From an uncultured Acetobacteraceae bacterium (GTDB lineage Bacteria; Pseudomonadota; Alphaproteobacteria; Acetobacterales; Acetobacteraceae): 62,548 nucleotides of DNA. The position numbers were made by a program, and so were the translations under genes. The stretch is from assembly GCA_903907955.1 (NCBI GenBank), contig CAIVPZ010000104.1:1-62548 (forward strand), in the 5' to 3' direction. The notes beneath the pieces were generated by a model, which saw only the letters and a list, made by a program, of their open reading frames with translations, did no database searches and was not told where the DNA came from. Shown here piece by piece: positions 17,680-26,943 of the stretch. Numbering within the stretch: position 1 is the first letter of the stretch; every line of letters starts with the position of its first letter.

Positions 17680-19485
17680 ATGGCCCCTCCCCTTCTCCTC
17701 CTCCAGAACGTCTCGCTGACCCTCGGCGCGACCCCGCTGCTCCACGCCGCCGAACTGTCGGTCGCCCCCGGTGAGCGCCTGTGCCTGGTCGGCCGCAACG
17801 GCTCCGGCAAGTCCACCCTGCTGCGCATCGCCGCCGGGCAACAGGCCGTCGATTCCGGCACCCGCTTCCTGCAACCCGGTACCACCGTGCGCTATTTGCC
17901 GCAGGAGCCGGACCTCACCGGCTTCGACAGCACCGGCGCCTACGTGGCGGCGGGACTGAACCCGGGCGACGACCCGCACCGCGCCCGCTCGCTGCTGGAG
18001 GCTCTGGGCCTGACCGGGCTGGAGGACCCGACCCGCCTGTCCGGCGGCGAGGCGCGCCGCGCCGCGCTGGCGCGCGCGCTCGCACCGGCGCCCGACATCC
18101 TGTTGCTCGACGAGCCCACCAATCATCTCGACCTGCCCGCCATCGCCTGGCTCGAAGCGGAACTTGCCGGCCTGCGCGCGGCGATGGTGCTGATCAGCCA
18201 TGACCGCCGCCTGCTCGAACGGCTCGGCCGCGCGGTGGTGTGGCTCGACCGCGGCGCCACCCGCCGCATGGAGCGCGGCTTCGCCGAGTTCGAAGCCTGG
18301 CGCGACGACGTGCTGGAGCAGGAAGAACGCGACCACCACAAGCTCGCCCGCAAGATCGCCGCCGAGGAACACTGGCTGCGCTACGGCGTCACCGCCCGGC
18401 GCAAGCGCAACGTGCGCCGGCTCGGCAACCTGCACGCGCTGCGCGCCCAGCACCGCACCGCGCAAGGCCCGCTCGGCATCGCGAAGCTGGAGGCATCGGA
18501 CGGCGAAACCTCCGGGCGCATCGTCATCGAAGCCACCGACCTGGCGAAAAGCTTCGGCGAGCGCGTCATCGTCCGCGGCCTGACCACCAAAATCCTGCGC
18601 GGCGACCGCGCCGCCCTGGTCGGGCCGAACGGTGCCGGCAAGACCACCCTGCTCAACCTGCTCACCGGCCGCATGGCGCCGGATGCCGGCACGGTCAGGC
18701 TCGGCGCCGCGTTGCAGATGGTCACGCTGGATCAGCGCCGGGAAAGCCTGGATGCGGCAACCACGCTGGCCGACACGCTGACCGGCGGGCATGGCGATAT
18801 GGTGGTGGTGAACGGGCAGTCCCGCCACGTCATGGGCTACATGAAGGACTTCCTGTTCAGCCCCGCCCAGGCGCGCACGCCGGTCGGCACCCTCTCCGGC
18901 GGCGAGCGCGGCCGGCTGGCGCTCGCGGTCGCACTGGCCCGGCCCGCCAACCTGCTGGTGCTCGACGAGCCGACCAACGATCTGGACCTGGAAACCCTCG
19001 ACCTGTTGCAGGAATTGCTGGCCGACTATCCCGGCACGGTGCTGCTGGTCAGCCACGACCGCGATTTTCTCGACCGGGTGGCAAGCTCGGTGATCAACGC
19101 CGAGGGTGACGGGCGCTGGGTGGACTATGCCGGCGGGTTCTCGGACATGCTGGCGCAGGGCGGGCGGATCATGGGCGCCCCGGCCGCGGAGCCGCCGCCG
19201 GCGCGGCCGAAGCCGGCGGTGCGGAAGGAACCTGCCGCGTCGGCGCCGCGAAAGCTCTCCTTCAAGGACAAGCACGCCCTCGCGGCCCTGCCGGCGCGGA
19301 TGGAGGCGCTGCACGCGGACATGTTGCGGCTGCAGAATGTGCTGGCGGACCCGGACCTGTACGCCCGCGATGCGGCGGGCTTTGCCCGCGCCAGTGCGCA
19401 ACTGGAAAAAGCCGCGGCGGAACTTGCAGCGGCTGAGGAGCGGTGGCTGGAGCTGGAGATGTTGCGCGAGGAAGTGGAAGGGTAG
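17680..19485 (+). CDS. uup: ABC-F family ATPase, Uup-like
   Basis: Cytosolic tandem-ATPase of the ABC-F class, which acts on ribosomes or nucleic-acid structures rather than transport. The 601-residue product has the first ATPase with GRNGSGKST (about 38-46), LSGGEARRAAL and LLLDEPTNHLDL. A charged inter-domain linker is rich in Arg and Glu (about 210-255). The second ATPase has GPNGAGKTT, LSGGERGRLAL and VLDEPTNDLDLE. A C-terminal coiled coil (about 520-600) follows, which is what separates Uup from EttA and the others. No membrane segments. The TAG stop is immediately followed by another dispersed repeat. Confidence 0.92.
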   Translation: MAPPLLLLQNVSLTLGATPLLHAAELSVAPGERLCLVGRNGSGKSTLLRIAAGQQAVDSGTRFLQPGTTVRYLPQEPDLTGFDSTGAYVAAGLNPGDDPHRARSLLEALGLTGLEDPTRLSGGEARRAALARALAPAPDILLLDEPTNHLDLPAIAWLEAELAGLRAAMVLISHDRRLLERLGRAVVWLDRGATRRMERGFAEFEAWRDDVLEQEERDHHKLARKIAAEEHWLRYGVTARRKRNVRRLGNLHALRAQHRTAQGPLGIAKLEASDGETSGRIVIEATDLAKSFGERVIVRGLTTKILRGDRAALVGPNGAGKTTLLNLLTGRMAPDAGTVRLGAALQMVTLDQRRESLDAATTLADTLTGGHGDMVVVNGQSRHVMGYMKDFLFSPAQARTPVGTLSGGERGRLALAVALARPANLLVLDEPTNDLDLETLDLLQELLADYPGTVLLVSHDRDFLDRVASSVINAEGDGRWVDYAGGFSDMLAQGGRIMGAPAAEPPPARPKPAVRKEPAASAPRKLSFKDKHALAALPARMEALHADMLRLQNVLADPDLYARDAAGFARASAQLEKAAAELAAAEERWLELEMLREEVEG

Positions 19486-19599
19486 GCAAGGCCAGGGCGC
19501 TGCCCTGGACCCGCAAGGGGTCAGTGGACCCCTTGACCCCAAATCATTGGGTTCCAAGAGCCACTGGCCCTTGGTGGGTCCAGCGAAGCCCCGCCAGGA
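19486..19599. repeat. Dispersed compound repeat, copy 5
   Basis: Fills the whole space between the converging ABC-F and glutaredoxin genes. The left arm (GCAAGGCC, CCAGGGCGCTGCCCTGG, AAGGGGTCAGTGGACCCCTT) starts right after the TAG stop. The centre carries AATCATTGGGTTCC. The right arm is more eroded (CCACTGGCCC, GGTGGGTCCAGCG) and touches the glutaredoxin TGA. Both flanking genes therefore share it as their 3' untranslated region. Confidence 0.85.
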
Positions 19600-19938
19600 T
19601 CAGGCCGCGGCGTGGTGCGGAATGCCCTTTTCGTTCAGCGCGGTGGCCAGTTCGCCAGACTGGAACATCTCGGTCACGATGTCGCAGCCGCCGATGAACT
19701 CGCCCTTGATGTAGAGCTGCGGAAAGGTCGGCCAGTTCGAGAACGTCTTGAGGCCCTCACGCAGGTCCGGGTCTTCCAGCACGTTGGCGGTTTTGAACGG
19801 CACCCCGATATGGGTGAGGATTTGCACCACCCGGGCGGAAAACCCGCATTGCGGGGCAATGGCGTTCCCCTTCATGTACAGGAAAACCGGGTTCTCGGTG
19901 ATGTCGGCCTGGATGCGGGCGGCGACGGGGTTGCTCAT
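19600..19938 (-). CDS. grxD: Monothiol CGFS glutaredoxin (Grx4 type)
   Basis: Binds and hands on [2Fe-2S] clusters, usually together with a BolA protein. The 112-residue single domain has the invariant CGFS active site (about residues 32-35 in APQCGFSARVV), NWPTFPQLYIKGEFIGGCDI for glutathione and partner contact, and the usual length. It begins four bases before the end of the bolA gene (ATGA overlap), so the two partners are co-translated. The gene is last in a run that starts with purine genes. Confidence 0.96.
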   Translation of the reverse strand: MSNPVAARIQADITENPVFLYMKGNAIAPQCGFSARVVQILTHIGVPFKTANVLEDPDLREGLKTFSNWPTFPQLYIKGEFIGGCDIVTEMFQSGELATALNEKGIPHHAAA

Positions 19939-20183
19939 GCGGAGGCTCCTGATTCGGGGGCGGATGTCTGCAGGGCGAGGGCGTGCAAATCGCCGCCCAC
20001 CCGGCCTTGCAGCGCGGCATAGACAATCTGGTGCTGTTTAACGCGTGACAGGCCGCGGAAGGTTTCGCTGATCACGGTCGCGGCCCAGTGGTCGCCGTCG
20101 CCGGCCAGGTCCTCAATCGTCACGGATGCGTCCGGCATCGCTGCCTTGATCAAGTTTTCAATCTCATTCGCCGATATCGCCAT
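19935..20183 (-). CDS. bolA: BolA/IbaG-family protein
   Basis: An 82-residue BolA-like protein, partner of the CGFS glutaredoxin in iron sensing or Fe-S trafficking. The central GDGDHWAATVISETFRG and VKQHQIVYAAL segments carry the family's conserved His residues. The acidic loop with histidine (DGDHW) and no N-terminal extension fit the short IbaG/BolA2-like subgroup. It lies 24 bases after purL and overlaps grxD, so purine and Fe-S genes appear in one transcript. Confidence 0.93.
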   Translation of the reverse strand: MAISANEIENLIKAAMPDASVTIEDLAGDGDHWAATVISETFRGLSRVKQHQIVYAALQGRVGGDLHALALQTSAPESGASA

Positions 20184-20207
20184 CGCGCCGCGATCCCCTT
20201 CTCCGGT

Positions 20208-22391
20208 TCAGCCGCCCATCAGCGACGGCAGGGCCTGCTCGTGCACCGCGCGCAGCCTTGCCAGCGAAATGGTGTCGCCGGTCGGAAGTGTCAAATCCTT
20301 GCCCCCCGAAACCCCCAGCAGCAGCGCCGGTACGCCGGCCGCGGCCGCGGCCTGCAGCATGGCCAAAGCATCCTGCACCGCCAGCACGTAGCGCCCCTGG
20401 TCCTCGCCGAACCAGAATGCGTGCGACGCCACCCCGCCCGGCGCGGGCAGCAACCCGGCACCGACATCGCCGGCCAGCGCCATTTCCACCACGGCCAGCA
20501 GCAGCCCGCCATCCGAGGCATCATGGCAGGCACGCACCCGCCCGGCGAGGATTTCGCGGCGGACGAAATCGCCGTTGCGGCGCTCGGCGGCCAGATCGAC
20601 CGGCGGCGGCGGACCGTCCTCCCGCCCCGCGACCTCGCGCAGCCACAGCGACTGGCCGAGATGCCCCACGGTGGCGCCGATCACGATCAGGCAGCAATCC
20701 CGGGGCAGCGCCAGCCCGACCGAAGCTGCGGCATCCGCCAGCACGCCCAGCCCGCCGATCGCCGGCGTCGGCAGGATCGGGCGGCCTTCGGTTTCGTTAT
20801 ACAAGGAGACATTGCCGCTCACGACCGGGAAGTCGAGCGCCACGCAGGCCGCCGCCATGCCACGGATGGCAGCGGCGAACTGCCCCATGATCTCGGGCTT
20901 TTCCGGGTTGCCGAAATTCATGTTGTCGGTGATCGCCAGCGGCGTGGCACCGGTGGCGGTTATGTTGCGCCAGGCTTCGGCCACCGCCTGCGCGCCGCCC
21001 GCTTCGGGGTCGGCCTGGCAATAGCGGGGGGTGCAGTCGGTGGTCAGCGCCAAAGCGCGCCGGCTGCCCTCGATCCTGACGATGGCGGCGTCCGCCGCCC
21101 CCGGACGGCGCACGGTCTGCCCGCCCACGGTCGAGTCGTACTGGTCCCACACCCAGGCGCGCGAACACAGATCGGGACAGCCGAGCAGCCGCAGCAGCGC
21201 CGCTTCCAGCCCGACCGGGTCGGCGACCTCGCCGAGCGGCGCCGGCTGCGGGGTATCCACCGTCGGGCGGTGGTACAGCGGCGCCTGCTCGGCCAGCGGC
21301 GCCAGCGGAATATCGGCCTCCACCACGCCGCGATGGGTGACGACGATGCGGCCGGTATCGGTCAGATGGCCGATGACGGCGAAATCCAGCTCCCATTTGG
21401 CGAAGATCGCCCGCGCCACTTCCTGGCGGTCCGGGCGCAGCACGATGAGCATGCGCTCCTGGCTTTCCGACAGCATCATTTCGTAGGCGCTCATGCCGGT
21501 TTCGCGCTGCGGCACCGCATCGAGGTCGAGCACGATGCCGACGTCGCCCTTGCCGGCCATCTCGACCGAGGACGAGGTCAGGCCGGCGGCGCCCATGTCC
21601 TGGATCGCCACGATCGCATCGGTCGCCATCAGTTCCAGACAGGCTTCGATCAGCAGCTTTTCCACGAACGGGTCGCCGACCTGCACCGTCGGCCGCTTTT
21701 CCTCGCTGTCCTGACCGAATTCGGCCGAAGCCATGGTGGCGCCGTGAATGCCGTCACGCCCGGTCTTGGACCCCACATAAACCACCGGATTGCCCACCCC
21801 GGCGGCAGCCGACAGAAATATCCGGTCGGCCGGGGCGATGCCGACCGTCATCGCATTGACCAGCGGGTTGCCGTTGTAGGAGGGATGAAAATTGATCTCC
21901 CCGCCCACCGTCGGCACGCCGACGCAGTTGCCGTAGCCGCCGATGCCGCGCACCACCCCGTCGATGGTGCGCCGGGTGCGCGGCAGGGCGGGGTCGCCGA
22001 AACGCAGCGCGTTGAGGTTGGCGACCGGGCGCGCGCCCATGGTGAACACGTCGCGCAGAATGCCGCCCACCCCGGTGGCCGCGCCCTGATACGGTTCGAT
22101 GAAGCTCGGGTGGTTGTGGCTTTCCATCTTGAAGATGGCGGCCAGCCCGTCGCCGATATCCACCACCCCGGCGTTCTCGCCTGGCCCGAGGATCACCCAG
22201 GGCGCCGTGGTGGGCAGCAGCTTCAGCCAGACCCGGCTGGATTTGTACGAGCAGTGCTCCGACCACATGACGCTGAACACGCCAAGCTCGGTCAGCGAGG
22301 GAGTGCGCCCCATGATGTCCAGCACGCGCGCATATTCCTCGGCCGAGAGGCCGAACACGCGGGCAAGGGATTCGTTTACGTCGCGGGCCAT
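20208..22391 (-). CDS. purL: Phosphoribosylformylglycinamidine synthase, large subunit
   Basis: ATP-dependent conversion of FGAR to FGAM in purine synthesis, using ammonia delivered by PurQ with PurS as bridge. The 727-residue length is that of the small PurL type. Visible motifs are SEHCSYKSS (about 45), the catalytic [22 protein letters not shown] (near 90, with the metal-binding residues), and [19 protein letters not shown]. The second AIRS-like half includes CHDASDGGL. Start ATG directly precedes the conserved N-terminus. It lies 59 bases after purQ. Confidence 0.97.
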   Translation of the reverse strand: MARDVNESLARVFGLSAEEYARVLDIMGRTPSLTELGVFSVMWSEHCSYKSSRVWLKLLPTTAPWVILGPGENAGVVDIGDGLAAIFKMESHNHPSFIEPYQGAATGVGGILRDVFTMGARPVANLNALRFGDPALPRTRRTIDGVVRGIGGYGNCVGVPTVGGEINFHPSYNGNPLVNAMTVGIAPADRIFLSAAAGVGNPVVYVGSKTGRDGIHGATMASAEFGQDSEEKRPTVQVGDPFVEKLLIEACLELMATDAIVAIQDMGAAGLTSSSVEMAGKGDVGIVLDLDAVPQRETGMSAYEMMLSESQERMLIVLRPDRQEVARAIFAKWELDFAVIGHLTDTGRIVVTHRGVVEADIPLAPLAEQAPLYHRPTVDTPQPAPLGEVADPVGLEAALLRLLGCPDLCSRAWVWDQYDSTVGGQTVRRPGAADAAIVRIEGSRRALALTTDCTPRYCQADPEAGGAQAVAEAWRNITATGATPLAITDNMNFGNPEKPEIMGQFAAAIRGMAAACVALDFPVVSGNVSLYNETEGRPILPTPAIGGLGVLADAAASVGLALPRDCCLIVIGATVGHLGQSLWLREVAGREDGPPPPVDLAAERRNGDFVRREILAGRVRACHDASDGGLLLAVVEMALAGDVGAGLLPAPGGVASHAFWFGEDQGRYVLAVQDALAMLQAAAAAGVPALLLGVSGGKDLTLPTGDTISLARLRAVHEQALPSLMGG

Positions 22392-22450
22392 GGCTGGGTG
22401 CCTTAATTCAGAGCTTCGCGGGCGCGGCGCCCGGTCGTGCCGGGAGCGGG

Positions 22451-23143
22451 CTAAGCCGCCAGTGCCGCCGCCAACCCGTCGAACAGCGGCTTGCCGTCGG
22501 TGCCGCCCATCAGCGGATCGACCAGATCCTCGGGGTGCGGCATCAGCCCCAGCACGCGGAGGTTGGGCGAATAGAGTCCGGCGATGTTGCGCGCGCTGCC
22601 GTTGCGGTTGGCCTCGGGCGTCACCGCACCTTCCTGGGTGACGTAGCGGAACGCCACCAGGCCCTCACCTTCCAGCCGGTCGAGCGTGGCATCATCGGCA
22701 AAATAATTGCCGTCGCCATGCGCCATCGGGCTGCGGAACACCGCGCCGGGCTGGTAGTGGCGGGCGAAGTCGGTGTCCGCCCGTTCCACCCGCAGCCAGC
22801 AATCCATCGACAGGAACCGCAGCGAGGCGTTGCGCAGCAGCGCGCCCGGCAGCAGCCCCGCTTCGGTGAGAATCTGAAAACCGTTGCACACGCCCAGGAT
22901 ATGCCCGCCGCGCGCGGCATGCGCGCGGATGGCGCCCATCACCGGCGACTGCGCCGCCATGGCGCCGCAGCGCAGGTAGTCGCCATAGGAAAACCCGCCC
23001 GGGATCACCACCAGGTCGAGCCCGGCAAGGTCGGTTTCGTGGTGCCAGACCATGCGCGGCTTGTGGCCGGCGGCGGCCTCCAGCGCGATCGCCATATCGC
23101 GCTCGCGGTTGATGCCGGGGAAAACGACGATACCAGCCTTCAC
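22451..23143 (-). CDS. purQ: Phosphoribosylformylglycinamidine synthase, glutaminase subunit
   Basis: Class I glutamine amidotransferase that supplies ammonia to PurL. The 230-residue product contains [13 protein letters not shown], the nucleophile in [11 protein letters not shown] (Cys near 86) and the catalytic His-Glu of [11 protein letters not shown]. The start is GTG at 23143, overlapping the purS stop as GTGA. It directly begins the [13 protein letters not shown] core, so the open frame further upstream is not used. Confidence 0.97.
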   Translation of the reverse strand: MKAGIVVFPGINRERDMAIALEAAAGHKPRMVWHHETDLAGLDLVVIPGGFSYGDYLRCGAMAAQSPVMGAIRAHAARGGHILGVCNGFQILTEAGLLPGALLRNASLRFLSMDCWLRVERADTDFARHYQPGAVFRSPMAHGDGNYFADDATLDRLEGEGLVAFRYVTQEGAVTPEANRNGSARNIAGLYSPNLRVLGLMPHPEDLVDPLMGGTDGKPLFDGLAAALAA

Positions 23144-23397
23144 CCGGGGATCTCCAGCGGGGCGATCTCCACCCGGAAGCTCTCGATCACCAGATTGGCC
23201 AGCAGGCGGCGGGCCATTTCCTCCGCCTGCGCGCGGGCGGCTTCGGGGTCGGTTTCGGCGAGTTCCAGTTCGATCAGCTTGCCGGCCCGCACCTCGCCCA
23301 CGCCGGCAAAGCCCAGATTGTGCAGCGCCTGGCCGATCGCCTTGCCCTGCGGATCGAGCACGCCCGTCTTCAGCATCACCGTCACGATCGCCTTCAC
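23140..23397 (-). CDS. purS: Phosphoribosylformylglycinamidine synthase, PurS subunit
   Basis: Small structural subunit that joins PurL and PurQ. 85 residues from a GTG start at 23397, preceded by GGAAGGGAG; the product [20 protein letters not shown] is the canonical PurS N-terminus, so a 13-codon upstream extension to an ATG was rejected. The rest (LEIELAET-like strand, [18 protein letters not shown]) fits the family. Overlaps purQ by four bases. Confidence 0.95.
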   Translation of the reverse strand: MKAIVTVMLKTGVLDPQGKAIGQALHNLGFAGVGEVRAGKLIELELAETDPEAARAQAEEMARRLLANLVIESFRVEIAPLEIPG

Positions 23398-23470
23398 CGC
23401 GCACGCTCCCTTCCGCCACATCGGGCGAACCGCCAACAGGGGTGCGATGGCGTCGATTCCCGACTTTGTG

Positions 23471-24019
23471 TCAATCCACTGCCGCGCGTGACTGGTATCC
23501 GTTCCAGGCTGGCGATTTGAACCATTTGGCGTGGATGTCGAGCAAGGATGTCAGACCGTCACGGCCAATCCGTCCAGACTCGACGAAATTGACCACGGCA
23601 TGGTCGAACACAGGACCAAGATGGTCCCGGACCACCTCTTCAATATAAAGCTTCTGCTTGATACCGGTCGCCATGCCATCAAGATAGTTCAGGACGCAGA
23701 TGAGATCCCGCGTGTCAACATCCGCATTTTTGTAATCGGTACCCTTCCGCGAGGCATTCCAGACGCGCTTGGTGGCCTGATCAATGACGACATCGAAATC
23801 GTATTGCTGACAGGCCTTCAACGTCTCCCACTCGCGCATCCGCCGCTCGGCATTGATCTCCGCCTCACGTGACAGGCGTATCTGTTCGGCCAGCCCACGC
23901 ACCTGACGGGCGATCAGGGGAAGCTGTATCCATGCGGCGATCGCGAGGGCGCCCGTTGCGAGCGCCGTTGCCCACCCCGCAATCGCCTCGGGAGTCATGC
24001 CGCGGCTGGCGCTGTCCAC
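23471..24019 (-). CDS. DUF4760-like membrane-anchored protein of unknown function
   Basis: A 182-residue protein starting at GTG (24019) or at ATG seven codons in (23998). One hydrophobic helix near the N-terminus (about 10-32) is followed by a charged helix (ARQVRGLAEQIRLSREAEINAE) and a soluble helical domain with the YLDGMATGIKQKLYIEEVV segment. This architecture resembles DUF4760 proteins, but I recognise it only by pattern. It sits between purC and purS on the same strand, an unusual guest in a purine operon, and has lower GC than its neighbours, suggesting acquisition. Confidence 0.6.
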   Translation of the reverse strand: MDSASRGMTPEAIAGWATALATGALAIAAWIQLPLIARQVRGLAEQIRLSREAEINAERRMREWETLKACQQYDFDVVIDQATKRVWNASRKGTDYKNADVDTRDLICVLNYLDGMATGIKQKLYIEEVVRDHLGPVFDHAVVNFVESGRIGRDGLTSLLDIHAKWFKSPAWNGYQSRAAVD

Positions 24020-24050
24020 CGCCGCCCGGCGCTATGCCCGGCGAAAGGTA

Positions 24051-24095
24051 TCAGCACTTTGGCTTTGCACGCAGAATCGTCCGGGTCTCGTTCAT
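24051..24095 (-). CDS. Possible 14-residue leader peptide
   Basis: A tiny frame (MNETRTILRAKPKC then TGA) starting at ATG 24095 with a strong GGAGG site seven bases upstream, better than any site on the gene that follows it by 31 bases. It could be a leader peptide or the stump of a truncated gene. No hairpin pair typical of attenuators is evident. Confidence 0.3.
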   Translation of the reverse strand: MNETRTILRAKPKC

Positions 24096-24185
24096 CGCCT
24101 GACCTCCATTGATCTTCCGGAGCGCATGATATGGGACTCCGATGGCCCATCGCAAATCCGATTGTGCCATCCCCGCGGCTTCACG

Positions 24186-24950
24186 TCACTGCATCGTCTC
24201 CGGCCCCTTGAGGTCGCGCATGCCCGCTTCGGGCAGGATGCCGAGGCGGCGGGCGACTTCCTGGTAGGCTTCCTCCACCTTGCCGAGGTCGCGGCGGAAC
24301 CGGTCCTTGTCCATCTTTTCGTTCGTCTTGACGTCCCACAGGCGGCAGTTATCCGGGCTGATCTCGTCGGCCAGCACGATGCGCATCTCCTCGTTTTCCC
24401 ACAGCCGGCCGAATTCCAGCTTGAAATCCACCAGTATGATGCCGACGCCGAGGAACAGGCCGGTCAGGAAGTCGTTGATCCGCAACGTCAGCGCCACCAT
24501 GTCGTCGAGGTCCTGGGTGGCCGCCCAGCCGAACGCGGTGATGTGCTCCTCGGCCACCATCGGGTCGCCGAGCTGGTCGTTTTTGTAATAGTACTCAAGG
24601 ATCGACCGCGGCAGGCGGGTCCCCTCCGGGATGCCGAGCCGGGTGGACAGGCTGCCGGCCGCCACGTTGCGCACCACCACCTCAACGGGGATGATCTCCA
24701 CCTCGCGGATCAGCTGTTCGCGCATGTTCAGCCGGCGGACGAAATGCGTGGGCACGCCGATCTCGCCCAGCCGGGTCATCAGGTACTCGCTGATCCGGTT
24801 GTTCAGCACGCCCTTGCCGGTGATGATGCCTTTCTTCTGGGCGTTGAAAGCGGTGGCGTCGTCCTTGAAGTACTGCACGAGCGTGCCGGGCTCGGGTCCC
24901 TCGAACAGGATTTTTGCTTTGCCTTCATAGAGTTGTCGGCGGCGAGCCAT
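24186..24950 (-). CDS. purC: Phosphoribosylaminoimidazole-succinocarboxamide synthase
   Basis: SAICAR synthase, joining aspartate to CAIR with ATP. The 254-residue product has the N-terminal [32 protein letters not shown] for the substrate pocket, and DFKLEFGR and [14 protein letters not shown], all family signatures. The gene is first of the purine series on this strand (purC, unknown membrane protein, purS, purQ, purL). Upstream lies a perfect palindrome GGGCACGTGCCC at 24994-25005, a possible operator. Confidence 0.97.
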   Translation of the reverse strand: MARRRQLYEGKAKILFEGPEPGTLVQYFKDDATAFNAQKKGIITGKGVLNNRISEYLMTRLGEIGVPTHFVRRLNMREQLIREVEIIPVEVVVRNVAAGSLSTRLGIPEGTRLPRSILEYYYKNDQLGDPMVAEEHITAFGWAATQDLDDMVALTLRINDFLTGLFLGVGIILVDFKLEFGRLWENEEMRIVLADEISPDNCRLWDVKTNEKMDKDRFRRDLGKVEEAYQEVARRLGILPEAGMRDLKGPETMQ

Positions 24951-24993
24951 GGGCAGTTCCTTCTGGGCAGTCGCGGGCGCGTGACACCCCGCG

Positions 24994-25005
24994 GGGCACG
25001 TGCCC
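24994..25005. promoter_or_regulatory. Palindrome upstream of purC
   Basis: GGGCACGTGCCC, a perfect 12-base palindrome 44 bases before the purC start, flanked by further GC pairs. It could be an operator for purine control, but GC-rich palindromes arise by chance in this composition. Confidence 0.25.
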
Positions 25006-25095
25006 GCGCTGCGCCGCCGGGTGTCCCCGAAGCGCCCAGCGGGTATAGCAGCCGGGGGACCACCATGCCACGCCCGGTGGGGGCGGGGCTGAAGC

Positions 25096-25176
25096 TAAGG
25101 AAGGCCAGGGCGCTGCGCTGGACCCGCAAGGGGGCCACTGCCCCTTGGCGGGTCCAGCGCAGCGCCCTGGCCTTAC
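25096..25176. repeat. Dispersed compound repeat, copy 6 (compact form)
   Basis: The shortest symmetric copy: TAAGGAAGGCC, hairpin CCAGGGCGCTGCGCTGG, ACCCGCAAGGGG, CCACTGCCCCTTGGCGGGT, hairpin CCAGCGCAGCGCCCTGG, then GGCCTTA. The centre segment with ACTTAAGT is missing. Its right end provides the TAA stop of modD (25173-25175). Confidence 0.88.
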
Positions 25177-26036
25177 TGTCCGTCCAGTTCCCGCCCCAGC
25201 CAGACCTGCACATCCCGCGGCGGCGCAAAATAGGGCGCCGAAGTCACCAGTACATCCGCCCCCGCGGCCGCATAGGCGCCGGCATTGGCCAAGGTAACCC
25301 CGCCGGCCGCCGCCAGCACCGGGTGTCGCGGCAGGCCGGCCAGCGACGCCGCCAGTTCCGCCACCGCTTCCGGGGTGAATTTCTCCAACTGCAGCACGTC
25401 CGCGCCCGCGGCGGCGAAGCGCCGCGCGCTGTCGGCGTCGGTTACTTCCACCACCACCTTGCGCTCCGGCACCGCGGCACGCAGCCGGGCGATCAGGCCG
25501 GCGGCATCGAGGTCCGGCAGGAAGGCGCGGTGCTCGGGGAACAGCAGCACGGTGTCGGCCAGGCCGGTGCGATGCATGACACCGCCGCCGGCGAGCACCG
25601 CCTTGATCGACAGCGCCCGGCTGAGCGGGGCGGCCTTGCGCGTGCAGGCGACGGTGACCTGCGGGTTCACCAGTCGCGCCGCCAGCCTGATGTCGTGCAC
25701 GGCGCTGGCAATGCCGGAGGCCCATTCGACCAGGGTCTGCGCCGCCTTCCAGCCGGCATGCAGCGCCGCCGCCGGGCCGGCCGCCTCCAGCAGTATTGTG
25801 CCGGGTTGCGCCTGGGTGCCGCTCGGCGCCAGCACGCGCGGCTGCGCGCCCAGACGGAGCAGGATGCGCGCCGCCTCCTCGGTGGCGCAGAGCACCAGGG
25901 GATGGCGGGCGGTGAAACGGATCACCGCCGGGGCATCGCCGATACCCAGCGCCGTGGTGGTGAGATCGCCGAAGCCGACATCCTCGGCGATCAGACGGTC
26001 GATATCGGCTTCCGGCACCGGCACCAGGGGCGGCAC
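25173..26036 (-). CDS. modD: ModD-like nicotinate-nucleotide pyrophosphorylase homologue
   Basis: A 287-residue member of the NadC/QPRTase fold closest to ModD, a protein found with molybdate transport genes and of unproven reaction. Visible are EDVGFGDLTTTALGIG at the N-terminus, VACTRKAAPLSRALSIKAVLAGGGVMHRTGL (phosphoribosyl-site region) and LQLEKFTPEAV plus AAGGVTLANAGAYAAAGAD in the barrel. It follows hupF with only three bases between, so it is part of the hydrogenase operon. No modABC lies nearby. A nicotinate/NAD role is the alternative reading. Confidence 0.8.
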   Translation of the reverse strand: MPPLVPVPEADIDRLIAEDVGFGDLTTTALGIGDAPAVIRFTARHPLVLCATEEAARILLRLGAQPRVLAPSGTQAQPGTILLEAAGPAAALHAGWKAAQTLVEWASGIASAVHDIRLAARLVNPQVTVACTRKAAPLSRALSIKAVLAGGGVMHRTGLADTVLLFPEHRAFLPDLDAAGLIARLRAAVPERKVVVEVTDADSARRFAAAGADVLQLEKFTPEAVAELAASLAGLPRHPVLAAAGGVTLANAGAYAAAGADVLVTSAPYFAPPRDVQVWLGRELDGQ

Positions 26037-26039
26037 GGC

Positions 26040-26357
26040 CTAACCCCCGATCCGGCCGGCATTGCCCGGCCGGAGAAACGCCGGCAGTTCCGGCTCGCGG
26101 TCGATCAGATCGGCGAACAGGTGCTCGAACGGTTGCCCCGCCAGGGCCGCCGCCACCCCGTCCAGCGCGTCGTCGATCTGCCGCGCCTCGGCGGCGTCGA
26201 GCACGCGCACCGCGGAATCCACGTGCACCAGCACCTGGGTGCCCACCGGCACCGGGCCGATCAGCAGCATCGACACCGGCCGGACCTCGCCGCGCCGTTC
26301 GCACAGCGCGGCGTGCCCGTTGCTTTCGCGCACCGTCATGGGAAGGCCGATGCACAT
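26040..26357 (-). CDS. hupF: HypC/HupF-family hydrogenase maturation chaperone
   Basis: Small chaperone that binds the [NiFe] large subunit during active-site insertion. Starting at the ATG directly before Cys gives the obligatory N-terminal MCIGLPM, whose Cys2 is the functional residue; three earlier codons are therefore excluded. The 105-residue length with a C-terminal tail (DDALDGVAAALAGQPFEHLF, REPELPAFL) fits HupF rather than the shorter HypC. One base separates it from the hupD stop. Confidence 0.9.
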   Translation of the reverse strand: MCIGLPMTVRESNGHAALCERRGEVRPVSMLLIGPVPVGTQVLVHVDSAVRVLDAAEARQIDDALDGVAAALAGQPFEHLFADLIDREPELPAFLRPGNAGRIGG

Positions 26358-26358
26358 T

Positions 26359-26943
26359 TCAGGCAACGCCCCGGCGTTCGTAGGACAGGAAATCGATGTC
26401 GTTGCCCAGCAATCCCGCCCCCGGAGTCCGCCGCGGCGCCAGTGGCACGCCCCACCCCGCCAGGATCGCCGCCGCCGCCGCCAGCGCCGGCCCGATCGCC
26501 GCCCGCACCGGATCGGTCAGCGCGCCGCCCCAGGCTTCCAGGTCGAGCGGCTGGCAGCCCACCAGAGCAAGACGGCGCGGCGCCCGGCCGAGCAGGTCGG
26601 CTGCACTCAGCACCTCCTGAAACCCGGTCTGGTGCAGGCTCAGCTTCTTGGCGCCGGTGAATTTCGGCACCTCGTCGCCATGCACCACGTGCAGCGTGCC
26701 GGGCGGCAGGCCGTAGTCGATGGCATCGAACACCAGCAGATCGCCGGCCGCCGTGACATGCTGCACCAGATACAGCCCCTGGGTGCCGCCATCCATCACC
26801 TCGGCGCCGCGCGGCGTTTCGTAGGCGGCATGGAACGCCTCCGCCGCGCGCACGCCAAAGCCTTCGTCGCCCCACAGGATGTTGCCGATGCCCAGTATCA
26901 GCACCTGGGGCACCGGCACGCCGGGCGAGTCGTCCTCAGTCAT
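26359..26943 (-). CDS. hupD: Hydrogenase maturation protease
   Basis: Endopeptidase that trims the C-terminal tail of the hydrogenase large subunit after nickel insertion. The 194-residue product carries LGIGNILWGDEGFGVR with the nickel-sensing Glu and FDAIDYG with the conserved Asp, and the later histidine in SLHQTGFQEVL. It overlaps hupC by eight bases. The substrate tail is visible in HupL here as the residues following DPCLACSTH. Confidence 0.94.
   Translation of the reverse strand: MTEDDSPGVPVPQVLILGIGNILWGDEGFGVRAAEAFHAAYETPRGAEVMDGGTQGLYLVQHVTAAGDLLVFDAIDYGLPPGTLHVVHGDEVPKFTGAKKLSLHQTGFQEVLSAADLLGRAPRRLALVGCQPLDLEAWGGALTDPVRAAIGPALAAAAAILAGWGVPLAPRRTPGAGLLGNDIDFLSYERRGVA

Noticed and set aside
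19486-19599. Dispersed repeats as ordinary intrinsic terminators
   Set aside because: The stems are GC-rich but no T-run follows them on either strand, and copies also occur upstream of genes; a termination role remains possible but is not shown.
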